A stretch of 64,000 nucleotides of DNA from Halichondria panicea (taxonomy: Eukaryota > Porifera > Demospongiae > Suberitida > Halichondriidae), in the NCBI RefSeq assembly GCF_963675165.1, contig NC_087389.1, positions 2,204,001-2,268,000 of the forward strand, written 5' to 3'. Of the stretch, positions 1-23,093 are shown in pieces. The notes below the pieces were generated by a model. It was given only the letters and a program-made list of their open reading frames with translations, did no database searches and was not told the origin of the DNA. The first letter of the stretch is position 1; every line of letters begins with the position of its first letter. Both the position numbers and the translations under genes were made by a program.

Positions 1-218
1 GCGGATAATGTTCAATCAAAGACTAATTGCTGAACTACACCGTGCCTGTCGTACCTCCTCTGATGGCTATATATACAGCTGTTAACTTCGCAGCAGCGTC
101 AGCAGCATGTGCATGATTGTAATACGGGTATCGTTTACACATAATTATGTATGATTGTATCCAATTGTAATTTAGGACCCCAAATTAGATGAGCAGCTAG
201 CTCACTAAATCCACTTAC

Positions 219-12959
<12,741 letters not shown>

Positions 12960-13752
12960 ACTAGACTTCAGCAGAGTTATACAAATTCCTCAGTAAGCTT
13001 AGAGTGTTTTGGGGTCTGAGATAACCATACTAGACTTAGTAGATTTATACAAATCCGTCAGTATATAAGTTTTTATAAGCAGCTTGGGTCTGAGATCATC
13101 ACATTTGGCTGAGTCCATACCCCCGGCCCCGGCCCCATCACCAATAAAAGCACAGTGACAGAGTTCACTCAATAGCCAGGTCAGCACTTTTGTAAATGTG
13201 GAAGAGTCGATCGAGTGATCGTGAGTGAGTGGCGAGTGCAGTGCTAGTGGTATGGCATAGATGATACAGTACTGTATCATCTATGGGTATGGTGGATGAT
13301 TTGCCCTGATTTGCCAGAGGATCTAGGACCACCAGGAGTTGATCAAATAGTGTAAGTGAGCAGAACAATGGATTGTAATATTTAAGATCTGTGGTATCTA
13401 TATATATCTAGTATCATTATAAATATTAAAAAACAGGCATAGGTAGACACTAGGTAGTTGCCATTATTGTAGAAACTCTACTGGTACCTGCCATGTAATT
13501 TTATAAGGTTGTGTGCCCAATAATTTGTTAGCTCCGCTGTTAATTAGTGTTGTGGAAATAGTTTCGTGTGCCCCCCTCCCTTTGTTACTGCAAGTGACTG
13601 AATACCACACATCTAGTTCCCAGTCAAACAACTACAAGCAATCTACCCCCTCTGTTGTACAGTTTTTTGGAACTTGCAGCCATAGTCTGCAAATACTGTT
13701 TGTTGTGTACTAGAGATATTATGGTTCATTGTTGCTAGTGCCTCACACAACT
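12960..13752. other. Upstream region of Cav, duplicated
   Basis: This is about 790 bp upstream of the Cav start codon and contains no supported gene. It is shared with 21972-22752, so the duplicate carried the putative promoter and 5' UTR. A local palindrome around 13258-13283 (GATGATACAGTACTGTATC) occurs only in copy 1. Confidence 0.6.
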
Positions 13753-13945
13753 GTGTAGAAACATTGTCTCATGAATCAGTTGCCCTCTATAATAAGACTC
13801 GTGATTTGGCCGCCCAACGTTTAGAGGGCGGCTGAAATATGAGACTAGCAGAAGTGCAGTGGCCACTACTGCTGAGTCAGCAAAACGAAAAGCAATTTGG
13901 CCTGGAATGTCATTAAAAGGTCATAATTAGTGAAAGTTCAAGTGA

Positions 13946-14554
13946 TGTCCGACCTCCTCTGGTTTCAAGAGGCAACCACAGAGGAGGTACGACACGCGAT
14001 TAAGCTCACGTGGCTGCTATTTCTTGATTGAAGGCAAAAAAGACAAAGAAGTCGTTACAAATGCATTCCAATGACGACATTCAACTGGTGGCAAGTAAGC
14101 GCCATAAAGAGACAAGTTTAGAGCATAAAACTCAGTGAATTTGTTGCTGGCTAGTAGCTAGAGTTTTACAAGTAGAGATTAGATTTGTTGTAACAACCAA
14201 GGCTCAGATGTTGGCAGTGATCCTATTCTGAATGCAGGCACAGAATACTTATTAAACACTCTAAAACAGAATTAAACTAAAAACAATAATATCTCAAAAT
14301 CTAAGTGGTGGTTGAAACTGGTTGAAAAGCTATTTCACATCCGTATAAGCCCAGCAATGAACCATCCTGATCTTAGAAACGTCAAGTTTATTTCTTGAAA
14401 GATACACGCCAAACCAAATCCACTATCAAAGTACACAGTCTTGAATGATATTCATGCACAAGTTAATGAGATTCATAATCCTTTTGGCTTGTCATGTGAC
14501 CGTGTCGTACCTCCTCTGAGGCAACCAGAGCAGAGGAGGTTGGACAGTATCACG
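13946..14554. repeat. Inverted-repeat element with hairpin ends (CCTCCTCTG)
   Basis: The left end carries GTCCGACCTCCTCTG and CAGAGGAGGTACGACAC. The right end carries GTGTCGTACCTCCTCTG and CAGAGGAGGTTGGAC. The two ends are reverse complements of each other, and each also folds on itself. Similar fragments occur near 45-66 and 16543-16556. The exact element limits are uncertain. Confidence 0.6.
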
Positions 14555-14854
14555 TGCAACAATCTAGATTGTCACATGACCTCTTACTTTTACCTTGTTT
14601 TGATGGTACATTTCATAGCTAAGAAACTGTGTAGTTTGTAGCTGTTTTTAGCTATTGGTCAAAGAGAGGAGGTCAAACTACACTGATATCCATCGCCAAC
14701 CCTGTTCAACCCCATATTAACGAAGCCAGGAAATTGCGTTGAAGGTAAACTGTCTGTACTAGCCACAGTGTTACTGTATTTGGTGTAGAACATTAAAATA
14801 GTGATTATAGAACATTGTAAGTAGAAAGTGTCTATGCTACTCTTAGGTTCAACC

Positions 14855-15423
14855 AAGGGCGTATACAGAGAAGAGGGCATGCAAACTCACCCTATTCTCA
14901 GAATCATCTGACTTCGTATTGAGCTATTTTTAGAACTGCCCACAAAAATACCCACGCGTAACCTTTGACCGCACAAGGTAAATCAAGATTTTTTTGTATC
15001 TGCAGCTAGCTCGATTGCAGCATGGATAGAACTAGTTCTCAGCAGCAGTATGGCTCGTACTAGCAGTGTCAAAGGCAAAGGCAAACCATCCAACAGTTGC
15101 AACGCCAAGAAGATGAAACCTTGGACCATAAACCTGTCTTCCTGAGTCTCTGGTACTTCTTAACAATACGCCCAGCACTTAACTTCCCTCTCGAAGGGGT
15201 TGTCTTGGACCTGGCTGGACTAGGACTGGTCATGACACTTCTCTAAAATAGCTAGCTCTGATTGATGTACACGCCCATAATTATAACTCTGTAAATACAC
15301 CGCCCACTTGTTCCTGTCCGTATACTGGATTCTATTTTTAGTATATCCGGCCTTTGATACGAAGTCGGATGAGTACGTAGGGCACATAGTGAGTTGCATG
15401 CCCTCTTCTCTGTATACGCCCTT
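14855..15423. mobile_element. Mutator-like MITE, AAGGGCGTATA family (copy 2)
   Basis: The terminal inverted repeats are about 34 bp (AAGGGCGTATACAGAGAAGA at each end, continuing GGGCATGCAA). The element is flanked by a perfect 9-bp direct repeat GGTTCAACC at 14846-14854 and 15424-15432. A 9-bp target duplication is typical of Mutator-like elements. The 569-bp interior has no transposase-sized frame. Confidence 0.92.
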
Positions 15424-15777
15424 GGTTCAACCTAGTATGGAAGAGCTGACGAAGGCAGAGGGTACTCCCGAGGACGCAACGATGGATGTTCCTTTACTGA
15501 CGTTAAAGGAGGTAAATATGCCTATGAATCTGGTTGTGATACATGCACTCTTTTGTAGACATTTATGGATGGCGAAAAGTGACCCTCATGTTTTGGACAT
15601 GGGCCTATTTATTGCTGTATAATTGTGCATCGACAAAAGAGGTTGATCTGATTGAAGGTGATCTTACAGATTTCAGCATTGGTGCAAAAGAGACCAACGT
15701 AGCCGTCCCCACCCGAAGCAAGATAACACTTAAACAAGCAGTTTCACAAACACCCTGTGACTGTGGAGCTACCACCT

Positions 15778-15829
15778 TAGTCTCGCGGACCTAGACCCCT
15801 GATAGTATATTGGCTGGTCCACGAGACTA
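15778..15829. mobile_element. 52-bp foldback element, TAGTCTCGCGGACC (copy 1)
   Basis: The arms are TAGTCTCGCGGACC and GGTCCACGAGACTA around an AT-rich centre. A near-identical 51-bp copy lies at 16266-16316. Confidence 0.8.
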
Positions 15830-16065
15830 CTACCACCTCCTCCTGCTAGACCTTCAAGAACTCTCATAATGTCAACTCATATTGTGTACTCAATAATATT
15901 ATTCTACTGATATATCTGCTCACTCTATAACTAAGAGTGATGTGCTTGAAAGATCTACAAGAAACAGCCATCTCTCTTGTATCCATGTAGCCTCAATTCC
16001 AAGCCGCCGTGGATCGAGGCTAGTATCAATGCAGCAATGCAGCAGAGCCAGAGCAGCAGAGCTCC

Positions 16066-16112
16066 TAGCCTCGAATCCAGGCCGTATTTTAATCGGCCTG
16101 GTCTCGAGGCTA
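16066..16112. repeat. Small palindrome, TAGCCTCGA-TCCAGGCCG family
   Basis: The arms TAGCCTCGAATCCAGGCCG and CGGCCTGGTCTCGAGGCTA face each other. Relatives occur at 52149-52201 and 59507-59572, with half-copies near 15990, 39055 and 54920. Confidence 0.7.
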
Positions 16113-16206
16113 CAGAGCTCCAGACTCTGGCACCTCTGGCAGAGCTCTGTCAATGCAGTGTGCTTAGTTGAGGTCAAAGTTCAATAAATTATTGCATTCC
16201 AGTAAT

Positions 16207-16522
16207 TACCGTATAGCGTGTAATTTTCGTACTCACTTTCATTTTCAAAAAAAATGGAATTTTTGTAGTCTCGCGGACCCAGACCCTGATAATATATCGG
16301 CTGGTCCACGAGACTATAATTTTCGTGGGGGCAAAATATTCATGGTTTTTGTGTTTGGAGGTCTGACCACGAATATTTTACCCACGAATGAAGCGACCTT
16401 GCCTACCTTTACCCGCAGTGCAAGCTCCAACCACGAAAATATTACCCACGAAATGTCTCAATATTGCTGAACCACGAATACACGAATATTTTGTCCCCCG
16501 AAAATTACCTGCCATACGGTAC
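16207..16522. mobile_element. Foldback MITE, TACCGTATAGCGTGTAATTTTCG family (copy 1)
   Basis: The arms are TACCGTATAGCGTGTAATTT and its imperfect complement ending CATACGGTA. The interior shares ACGAATATTTTACCCACGAA with the copy at 36988-37198. This copy carries extra sequence that includes the whole 51-bp element at 16266-16316, a nested insertion. Confidence 0.85.
16266..16316. mobile_element. 51-bp foldback element, TAGTCTCGCGGACC (copy 2), nested
   Basis: This has the same arms as 15778-15829 and lies inside the MITE at 16207-16522. The related MITE at 36988 lacks it, so it arrived later. Confidence 0.8.
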
Positions 16523-16572
16523 TTTACCTATAGGTGCACGTGATACTGTCCAACCTGTTACTACTCTTATCT

Positions 16573-19110
16573 ATGGATATGGATGAAGATAGCCACGATG
16601 GAGAACTAGATGATAGCGAAGATTCTGAAGATGAGACACTTACTAAAACACCTCCAGTTTCATTAAACTTGAAGCTTTACTGTGCAACAGATGAGGCCCA
16701 GTCTAGATCTGTTAAAATTGTCACTCCCTGCACACCAAGAACTATTCTAGATGTTAAACTGTGTGTAGAGAACGAGCTCAGCATACCAGCCTGTTGTCAA
16801 GAATTGAGCTTTGAATCTCAGAAGCTGCGAGATTGTGATTCTGTCGAAGTGTTAAAAATTAGAGAAGGGGATACGTTGACAATCAACTATGAAAGTGAAG
16901 GAATGGTTGAGGATGTCAGGGAGATCATCAAAGGAATGAAATCTATGAATCGTATTCTCAGAAAAAAGACGATCAGAAAGTGACTAGAAAATGGCGGTGG
17001 ATGTGATACCGAAATTTCTAATAATCTAGACACAGTTAAAGTTAAAGTTCAGTTACTGGCTTCTGCATACTTTCACCCACCTACCGACCCTAGGAGCAAA
17101 GCTAACCGGTTGTTCTTCGTAAGCAACAACGGCCTTCAGATCATGCACCAACTTCACGTAGAGCTGCTTAGATATCCATGGGACAAATGTGTGCTGGAAA
17201 TGCAGTATCTAGAGCATTCAATTTTAAATGTTCTATGGGATCTTTCGGCATCTTTTTCGATCAGACTGCTGCTGCTGGAAAGACCAACTTTGGAGGCTGT
17301 GATAAAGTCACTAGTTAGAGTAGAAATTCCCGCTAATTCATTTTTTCATGGTCCGATTGGGTCATCATACGAGTACAAGAGAATCACAAGTGAAATGCTA
17401 TACATGGCTGTTGGAGTTGTTAGCAAGTAAGTACTACCTAAGACATCACTAATCAAAAAGAGGTTTATCGCCCACGCTCATAGTAAAACATAAACAACTA
17501 CTACCCATAATTATGCCTCGGTGCGCATGCGCAAGCGAGGTATACGGTAGTGTGTTTTTGTGTGTGTGTGTGTGTGTACGTGTGCATGTGTAGACTGCTA
17601 CAGCTGCTCAAGGATGAATCAAGTGCAAGTAAGAGTTTCTATAGGCTTCTAGTCATGTTTTCTTGGATTTTATTTCGTGGATTTGCAAAATAATGCTTCG
17701 TTCTCGAGTTATGCCTAGTTTTGCTTACTTGGAATACCATTGCAACCTTTTCAGAAGAGCACGTAAGAGTGAGAAGAGAGCTGAAAAGCTCTGCTGATGG
17801 CAACCATTACGCACTTGAACTTTTGGCATTGATCGTTAATTTTTAACAACAATTATGGTCAATCATTACCCACTCTTTGAGTTTGCATGCAGTAAAATAT
17901 TGCAAAAATAGCTATTAGTAGCTTTATAGCTTTGGCATCTCCACCGAGGCATCAACACCTGCGGTGCTTTCATTACTATGGTGGTTATTTTAATATCCAT
18001 TTTCAACTGATAACCACAAACATCAACATGTTAAAATTGCAATACCTACAAACATAATATTTATTATCTAAACACATAGTTTGGCTGAAATCCCTAACTG
18101 TCGAGTGGCAATTGCGTCCAGGAAGGATGTGCTGGATCAACTACTGGCCACACTGACCTGTCCTACCTACACTTACATTGACTCACTGGTGCGTCTGTAG
18201 GGCTACTGTGTCTTGCTTACAGGTGAACACCTTGTACATAGCAATGAGATTATGATAATCAATTGATATAATTATTGTACATACATTATTACAATTAATA
18301 TCATAACTACACGCGCAGACAATCACATGATTATAATTTATATGCATGCAACAACGTTCTCTCTCTATACATACATACATGAACTCACAGCCCTGAAACC
18401 CACCAGTATCTGATTAAAGACAATGTTATCCGCAAGTTTGACAAAGCATGTGACTCTGTCAAGGATCACACTCACATGGACGAACAGCTGCTTAAGTAAG
18501 TCAAACGGTATCTCAACTATGCGTTTGAAAGTCATTATTTCTGTACAGATACTTTTGTTGCGTATTTTATGCTCTACTGCTGTCCACCTCACCGGCCATG
18601 ATCCCAACTCATGCGAAACTACAGATGAAACATGCCATGAAAAACTTTCTAGAGTCAGCTGATTATGAAACAATTAGAGATCACGAGAAAAAGAACGGGT
18701 ACACTTGGACGACTGTTACTCACTTCGTCAAGCTCGTTTACATTCCTAAGCAGAGTTCCCAGTGGTCTATCTGCACTCCAAAGGAGGTCATAGCCGAAAA
18801 CAACGAACTAGAAGATCTCTGCATCGAGACTGGTGTCTTTATTCTACAAAACGTGCTTCTATCCAACGACACTCGAGAGATTCTAAAGGCTGAATCATTG
18901 GTGGACTATATAGTATGCATGCCCTGGCATCTGTCACCGGATACAAAGGCACACGTAAGAGCATGTGCTCTAAGACAGTTTCTAAGCAGCAAAATGCAGT
19001 TACAACCTCCAACGCTTGTTAACCTGGCCAAGGCTAAACTTGCTGTGAGTCATTGTGGGCTAGAGAGAGCAGTGAAAGCCCGAGGCTTGCATGACATTGT
19101 TGCAGCATAG
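16573..19110 (+). pseudogene. Ubiquitin-like/helical-repeat family member A, disabled copy
   Basis: Four exons (about 16573-17426, 18081-18222, 18391-18500, 18549-19110) match the intact gene at 47579-49992 closely, including intron positions. Copy A has an in-frame TGA at 16981 where the intact copy has CGA. It also has a one-base deletion in exon 2 (CTGGTGCGTC against CTGGTAGCGTC). The 17-residue N-terminal repeat region of the intact copy is missing, and homology starts at the acidic DEDSHDGEL segment. Intron 1 holds a 458-bp repeat insertion absent from the intact copy. It ends about 75 bp before the junction with the duplicated Cav segment. A shorter product from downstream ATGs cannot be excluded. 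Confidence 0.85.
17514..17971. mobile_element. TGCCTCGGTGCGCATGCGC repeat family (copy 1)
   Basis: The element starts TGCCTCGGTGCGCATGCGC and ends CGGTGCTTTC, with GCCTCGGTG/CACCGAGGC inverted near the ends. It is flanked by ATTA on both sides. The matching intron of the intact paralogue (near 48845) has a single ATTATTATGG there, an empty site. Other copies are at 39087-39633 and 55914-56403. Confidence 0.85.
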
Positions 19111-19519
19111 GCCATTAGTGTGTGTTCGTGTGCATTTTTAACTGGCTTTATAGATGGTATTTTTGTAAACCAACAACCTTAATACAAATTAATGGACACA
19201 AACATTGCAATAATCATGTTTACAAAGCTAACTACACTAGAAAATCCTTGGATATGTGCATCACTGGGATGTGTGGATTTGTTCTTGTATCGATCTTTGA
19301 TTTCCCCCTGCCCCTCTCCTGCTACACACAGGAAGGAGCCCCACTGTCCAGCACTGACCAGAAGAAGCAGTGATTCAGGTGTTAGCCTAACGAAAGACCT
19401 GAAGCATACAAAGGGACCGGCAATTCATATTTTCCATTCAGTTGAAACGAATTGGGCTGGGTATAGTTACTCACAGGACCATACAAATACAAGTTCGTAC
19501 TTTGCTATGGGGACACTCA
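19111..19519. other. Junction of family member A with the duplicated Cav segment
   Basis: Similarity to the 3' flank of the intact ubiquitin-like gene fades near 19163. The Cav duplicate starts at about 19184, so two unrelated duplications abut. I see no gene in this stretch. Confidence 0.65.
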
Positions 19520-21971
19520 CTAGATAGAGGATCGTGATCCTATCACTTGGAACACAGTGAGATAAGCAAATATCATGTTGTTAAAGGAGATGATGCCGCG
19601 ACGAGGCCCCTCAGGCCACTCTGCACAGGTGCTACCGTATGGGCAGCTGTGACTGCCATCAATACTCTGATTTTGAGTACAGGGGAACTCACTCACTAGC
19701 ACAGTCCTGTTTATACCTGCAAAGGTCAAATGTGTGTATAGCACATGCGTAACTCCATACTAGGCAACTACACATGTAGTATATACATGTAGCATATAAT
19801 AATTGTAATAAAAAACAGTAGAGCATTCACCGACCGTAACATTATGGGGAATGATTGTGAATCTATAAAGCATCGATTAGAAAACTGTGTTTTTGGTGTT
19901 TTTGTTGCCTTCAAGATCGGCCTAAAGTTTCAACTATAAGTAGCCTATTTTTTCAACCACTGTCTCATTTCAGCAGTCCATCAAAGTGTTTAGTTCGCTC
20001 AAACAGCTCATTATTGTGTCCACACACACACACACCAATCACTCTACCCCTGCTGCGCATGCACGGGGTAATTATAATAATTATAACATAGACCAAATCT
20101 ACGTGTACAAGAACAAACACTTAAGAAATGAGTCACACAAATGTACACTCTACAACCAAGCACAACGAGCGATAGAGCCTAGATAGCAACGATTAATGAT
20201 TCATACCAGCTGGAGTGAGGTGTGAGGCGAAGCATCCTTTATGTAGTCTGCCGTTAAACAGCTGTATACCAATTAGTGCCAGGAAGGTGATGACAATGAA
20301 AGTGAGGACACCCAGGTAGAAAAGAGGAGCAACCGACTTGGCCAGAGCCTTCAAAATGAACTGGACACCTACAATGAATTGACTGATGAGGGTTAGATGC
20401 CCCAGAATAAACTCACACCAAATAATACACTATACATGCATGCATGTGTACTAGTACCAGCTCTGAATCATAATACTTGCTACAGTCTTGTGGATGTGAT
20501 ATTGTCAAACACTGTGGTTCAGGCTGTAGTATAACTTTAGGGGTGTTTAATTTTGGTTAAGAAGTTGGTGTCGGGTCTTGGCCACATTTCAACTATATAG
20601 CTACACCCGTACCGAGCATAACAAATAATTTAGTAAGTATCAATCACTATAGCAGGGTGTACTAGCAGTCTTACTTTCCGATAAGGCGAACAACTTGATG
20701 AGCTTGAAGGCCATAAATGAAGCAAAAATCTCTCCGACCAGCGGGTTAATATTGGACGTTGCTATATACAGGATCCTGAATTGAAGAGTGTGGAACACAG
20801 CTTTCAATAAGACGTGTGAAACAAATTGTAGCAAATAAAGAAAGTAGGAAAACTAACTTTGAAAGCTGCCACATTCATAACTGTACAATCATCAACAGTG
20901 TAAAGACAACTGCTAGAAAAGCTGACAAGTTGTCAACTAGCTAACGTAATACACTCCACACTCACCCCACAATGATGACAAAGATGTCTAGGACATGAGC
21001 GTATTTCCGTAAGTAAGCCTTCGGAGAGTGGACCAGGCTGTAAGCTATGATGTTGAGTACTGCCTCCATTATGTACAGGACTAGTACCACTACGGTAACA
21101 TAATACTGCAAGGATAATTAAGAGAGCATTGCACGGCATCAGTAAACTAAAATTGACAGGTACAGGTAGAAAAAACACACTACATGTGTCTGCAATGGTG
21201 TAGCGAATCTCACACCCCTCCCAGCTGAATAAGAAGAAAACACTGCGGGCCAGTGCCTATTAATCTAGAAGTTCTATAATTGCCACGTACGATAACTGTA
21301 TTGATAAGGGTATCATCTCCGTTTATGGTTGGAATGTAGAAACACTGTGTCACAAAGTGCAGCAGCACCACCAGAGCCATGAAGAGCTTGAACACTCTGC
21401 ACAGAAAAAAAGGAAATATGCTAGGTAGTTACGCAAACAACTTACCCTGACTTGGCTATTTTCTTCACATTTTTTCTAAACCAGCCATTTTTATGGAAGA
21501 TGAACAATGAGTAGTGTTCTCTGCTGCTTCCAATCTTATTGATAAATCTTCGTACTCGATGGAGGAGTCTGCTTTCTGTAGTAAATGTCCCCTGAACAGA
21601 CCCCCTGTGGTGAAGGACACGACTTCTCAGGGCCTGAATCTCGTGATCGGAGATGTTCACCTCCTCAAGAGTGTTTACACGGAGTCGGCGAAGGCTTGAG
21701 GATTGCCTACAGATGAGTGAACAAGCGGACCGTTTAAGCGTCAAAATGTCACATGTCACTATAAAAAATTATCATTACAAAAAAATGCCGAGATTTAAAC
21801 TGATCTTGAGATTCAAACCTCTGTTCTAAATTTTACACGACAGGACCAACCATACACAACTAACCTGGTTTCAAGTGAGGTGAATGACTGGTCAATAAAT
21901 GGGCTTGCAGGACGTACTCCTGACCCCACAGCCTCTGACAAGCTCTGTCTTCTCCTCCTGAATGCAGCCAT
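19520..21971 (-). pseudogene. Truncated calcium channel alpha-1 copy (domain I only), frameshifted in the pore
   Basis: Counterparts of Cav exons 1-7 are present with intact frames and splice sites from the start codon at 21971. In the last exon, 13 bases equivalent to 10469-10481 are missing. They encode S-L-E-G and the first base of the W codon, the domain I selectivity filter. The frame then reads VIGSRSSI and stops at 19520-19522. IS6, the alpha-interaction segment and domains II-IV are absent. If transcribed it could give a protein with S1-S5 of domain I and no working pore. I call it a pseudogene, but a truncated regulatory product is possible. Confidence 0.88.
21786..21847 (-). pseudogene. 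Decayed tRNA-Gln-like sequence in the duplicated Cav segment
   Basis: This is the copy of the 12773-12835 tRNA pseudogene carried along in the 19.2-22.75 kb segmental duplicate, with a few further differences. Confidence 0.7.
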
Positions 21972-22752
21972 ACTAGACTTTAGCAGAGTTATACAAATTC
22001 CTCAGTAAGCTTGGAGTGTTTTTGGGTCTGAGATAGCCATACTAGACTTGAGTAGATTTATACAAATCCGTCAGTACATAAGTTTTTATAAGCAGCTTGG
22101 GTCTGAGATCATCACATGTACATTATTTGGCTGAGTCCCATACCCCCATCACCAATAAAAGCACAGTGACAGAGTTCACTCAATAGCCAGGTCAGCACTT
22201 TTGTAACAAATTAAATGTGGAAGAGTCGATCGAGTGATTTCGAGTGGCGAGTGCAGTGGTGGATGATTTGCCCTGATTTGCCAGAGGATCTGGGACCACC
22301 AGGAGTTGATCAAATAGTGTAAGTGAGCAGAACAATGAATTGTAATAATGCGTTAAGATCTGTGGTATCTTATTAAACTAGTGTAGATCTATGTATCTAG
22401 ATATATTATATAATTATATATAATATCATTATAAATATTAAAACAGGCAGAGGTAGACACTAGGTAGTTGCCATTATTGTAGAAACTCTACTGGTACCTG
22501 CCATGTAATTTTATAAGTTTGTGTAGAATCTTAGCTCCTCGTGTTAATTAGTGTTGTGCAAATAGTTTCGTGTGCCCCCTCCCTTTGTTACTGCAAGTGA
22601 CTGAATACCACATCTAGTTCCCAGTCAAAACAACTACAAGCAATCTACCCCCTCTGTTGTACAGTTTTTTGGAACTTGCAGCCATAGTCTGCAAATACTG
22701 TTTGTTGTGTACTAGAGATATTACAGTTCATTGTTGCTAGTGCCTTACACAA

Positions 22753-23093
22753 TGAAAAGCATTCGTAATTACTCTGCTGATATAAAGCTGGTAGATTGGC
22801 TGGGATAGATAGATTGTGGTCAAAACTTCACCTATTGTTGGTGTACAAGCAAGAGCTCAGCTGGGGCTTGTAGTGTACAAGCTTAGCTCAGGTATAATAA
22901 TTTTATGACTTGTTAGTGTACAAGCTAGTCTAAGAGCTGATAGATTATGTACCGAGGACTATTGATTAGTAGCATTTGTATCCAGTCACTTTTTCATACT
23001 GCTAGGATCGAACAGCTAGGATTGTACTAACTTGTGAAACCTGGAACGCTGAATTACATGTAAATTGTGAACACACACCCACAGTGAGTCATA
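22753..23093. other. Intergenic region upstream of Bicaudal-D
   Basis: No gene is seen. Tandem-like AAGCT/GTACAAGCT motifs occur around 22845-22935. The stretch ends at the Bicaudal-D start codon. Confidence 0.5.

Larger units (their letters stand above)
13753..16206. other. Gene-free, transposon-rich interval
   Basis: I see no supported gene here. The interval holds the inverted-repeat element at 13946-14554, the Mutator-like MITE at 14855-15423, the 52-bp foldback at 15778-15829 and the small palindrome at 16066-16112. Open frames here are short and lack splice or family support. Confidence 0.6.
19184..22752. repeat. Segmental duplication, copy 2 (5' end of Cav)
   Basis: This is a direct repeat of 9895-13752. 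It includes the upstream region, exons 1-7 and the tRNA pseudogene, but none of Cav exons 8-29. It lacks the MITE found at 10131-10339. Confidence 0.93.
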
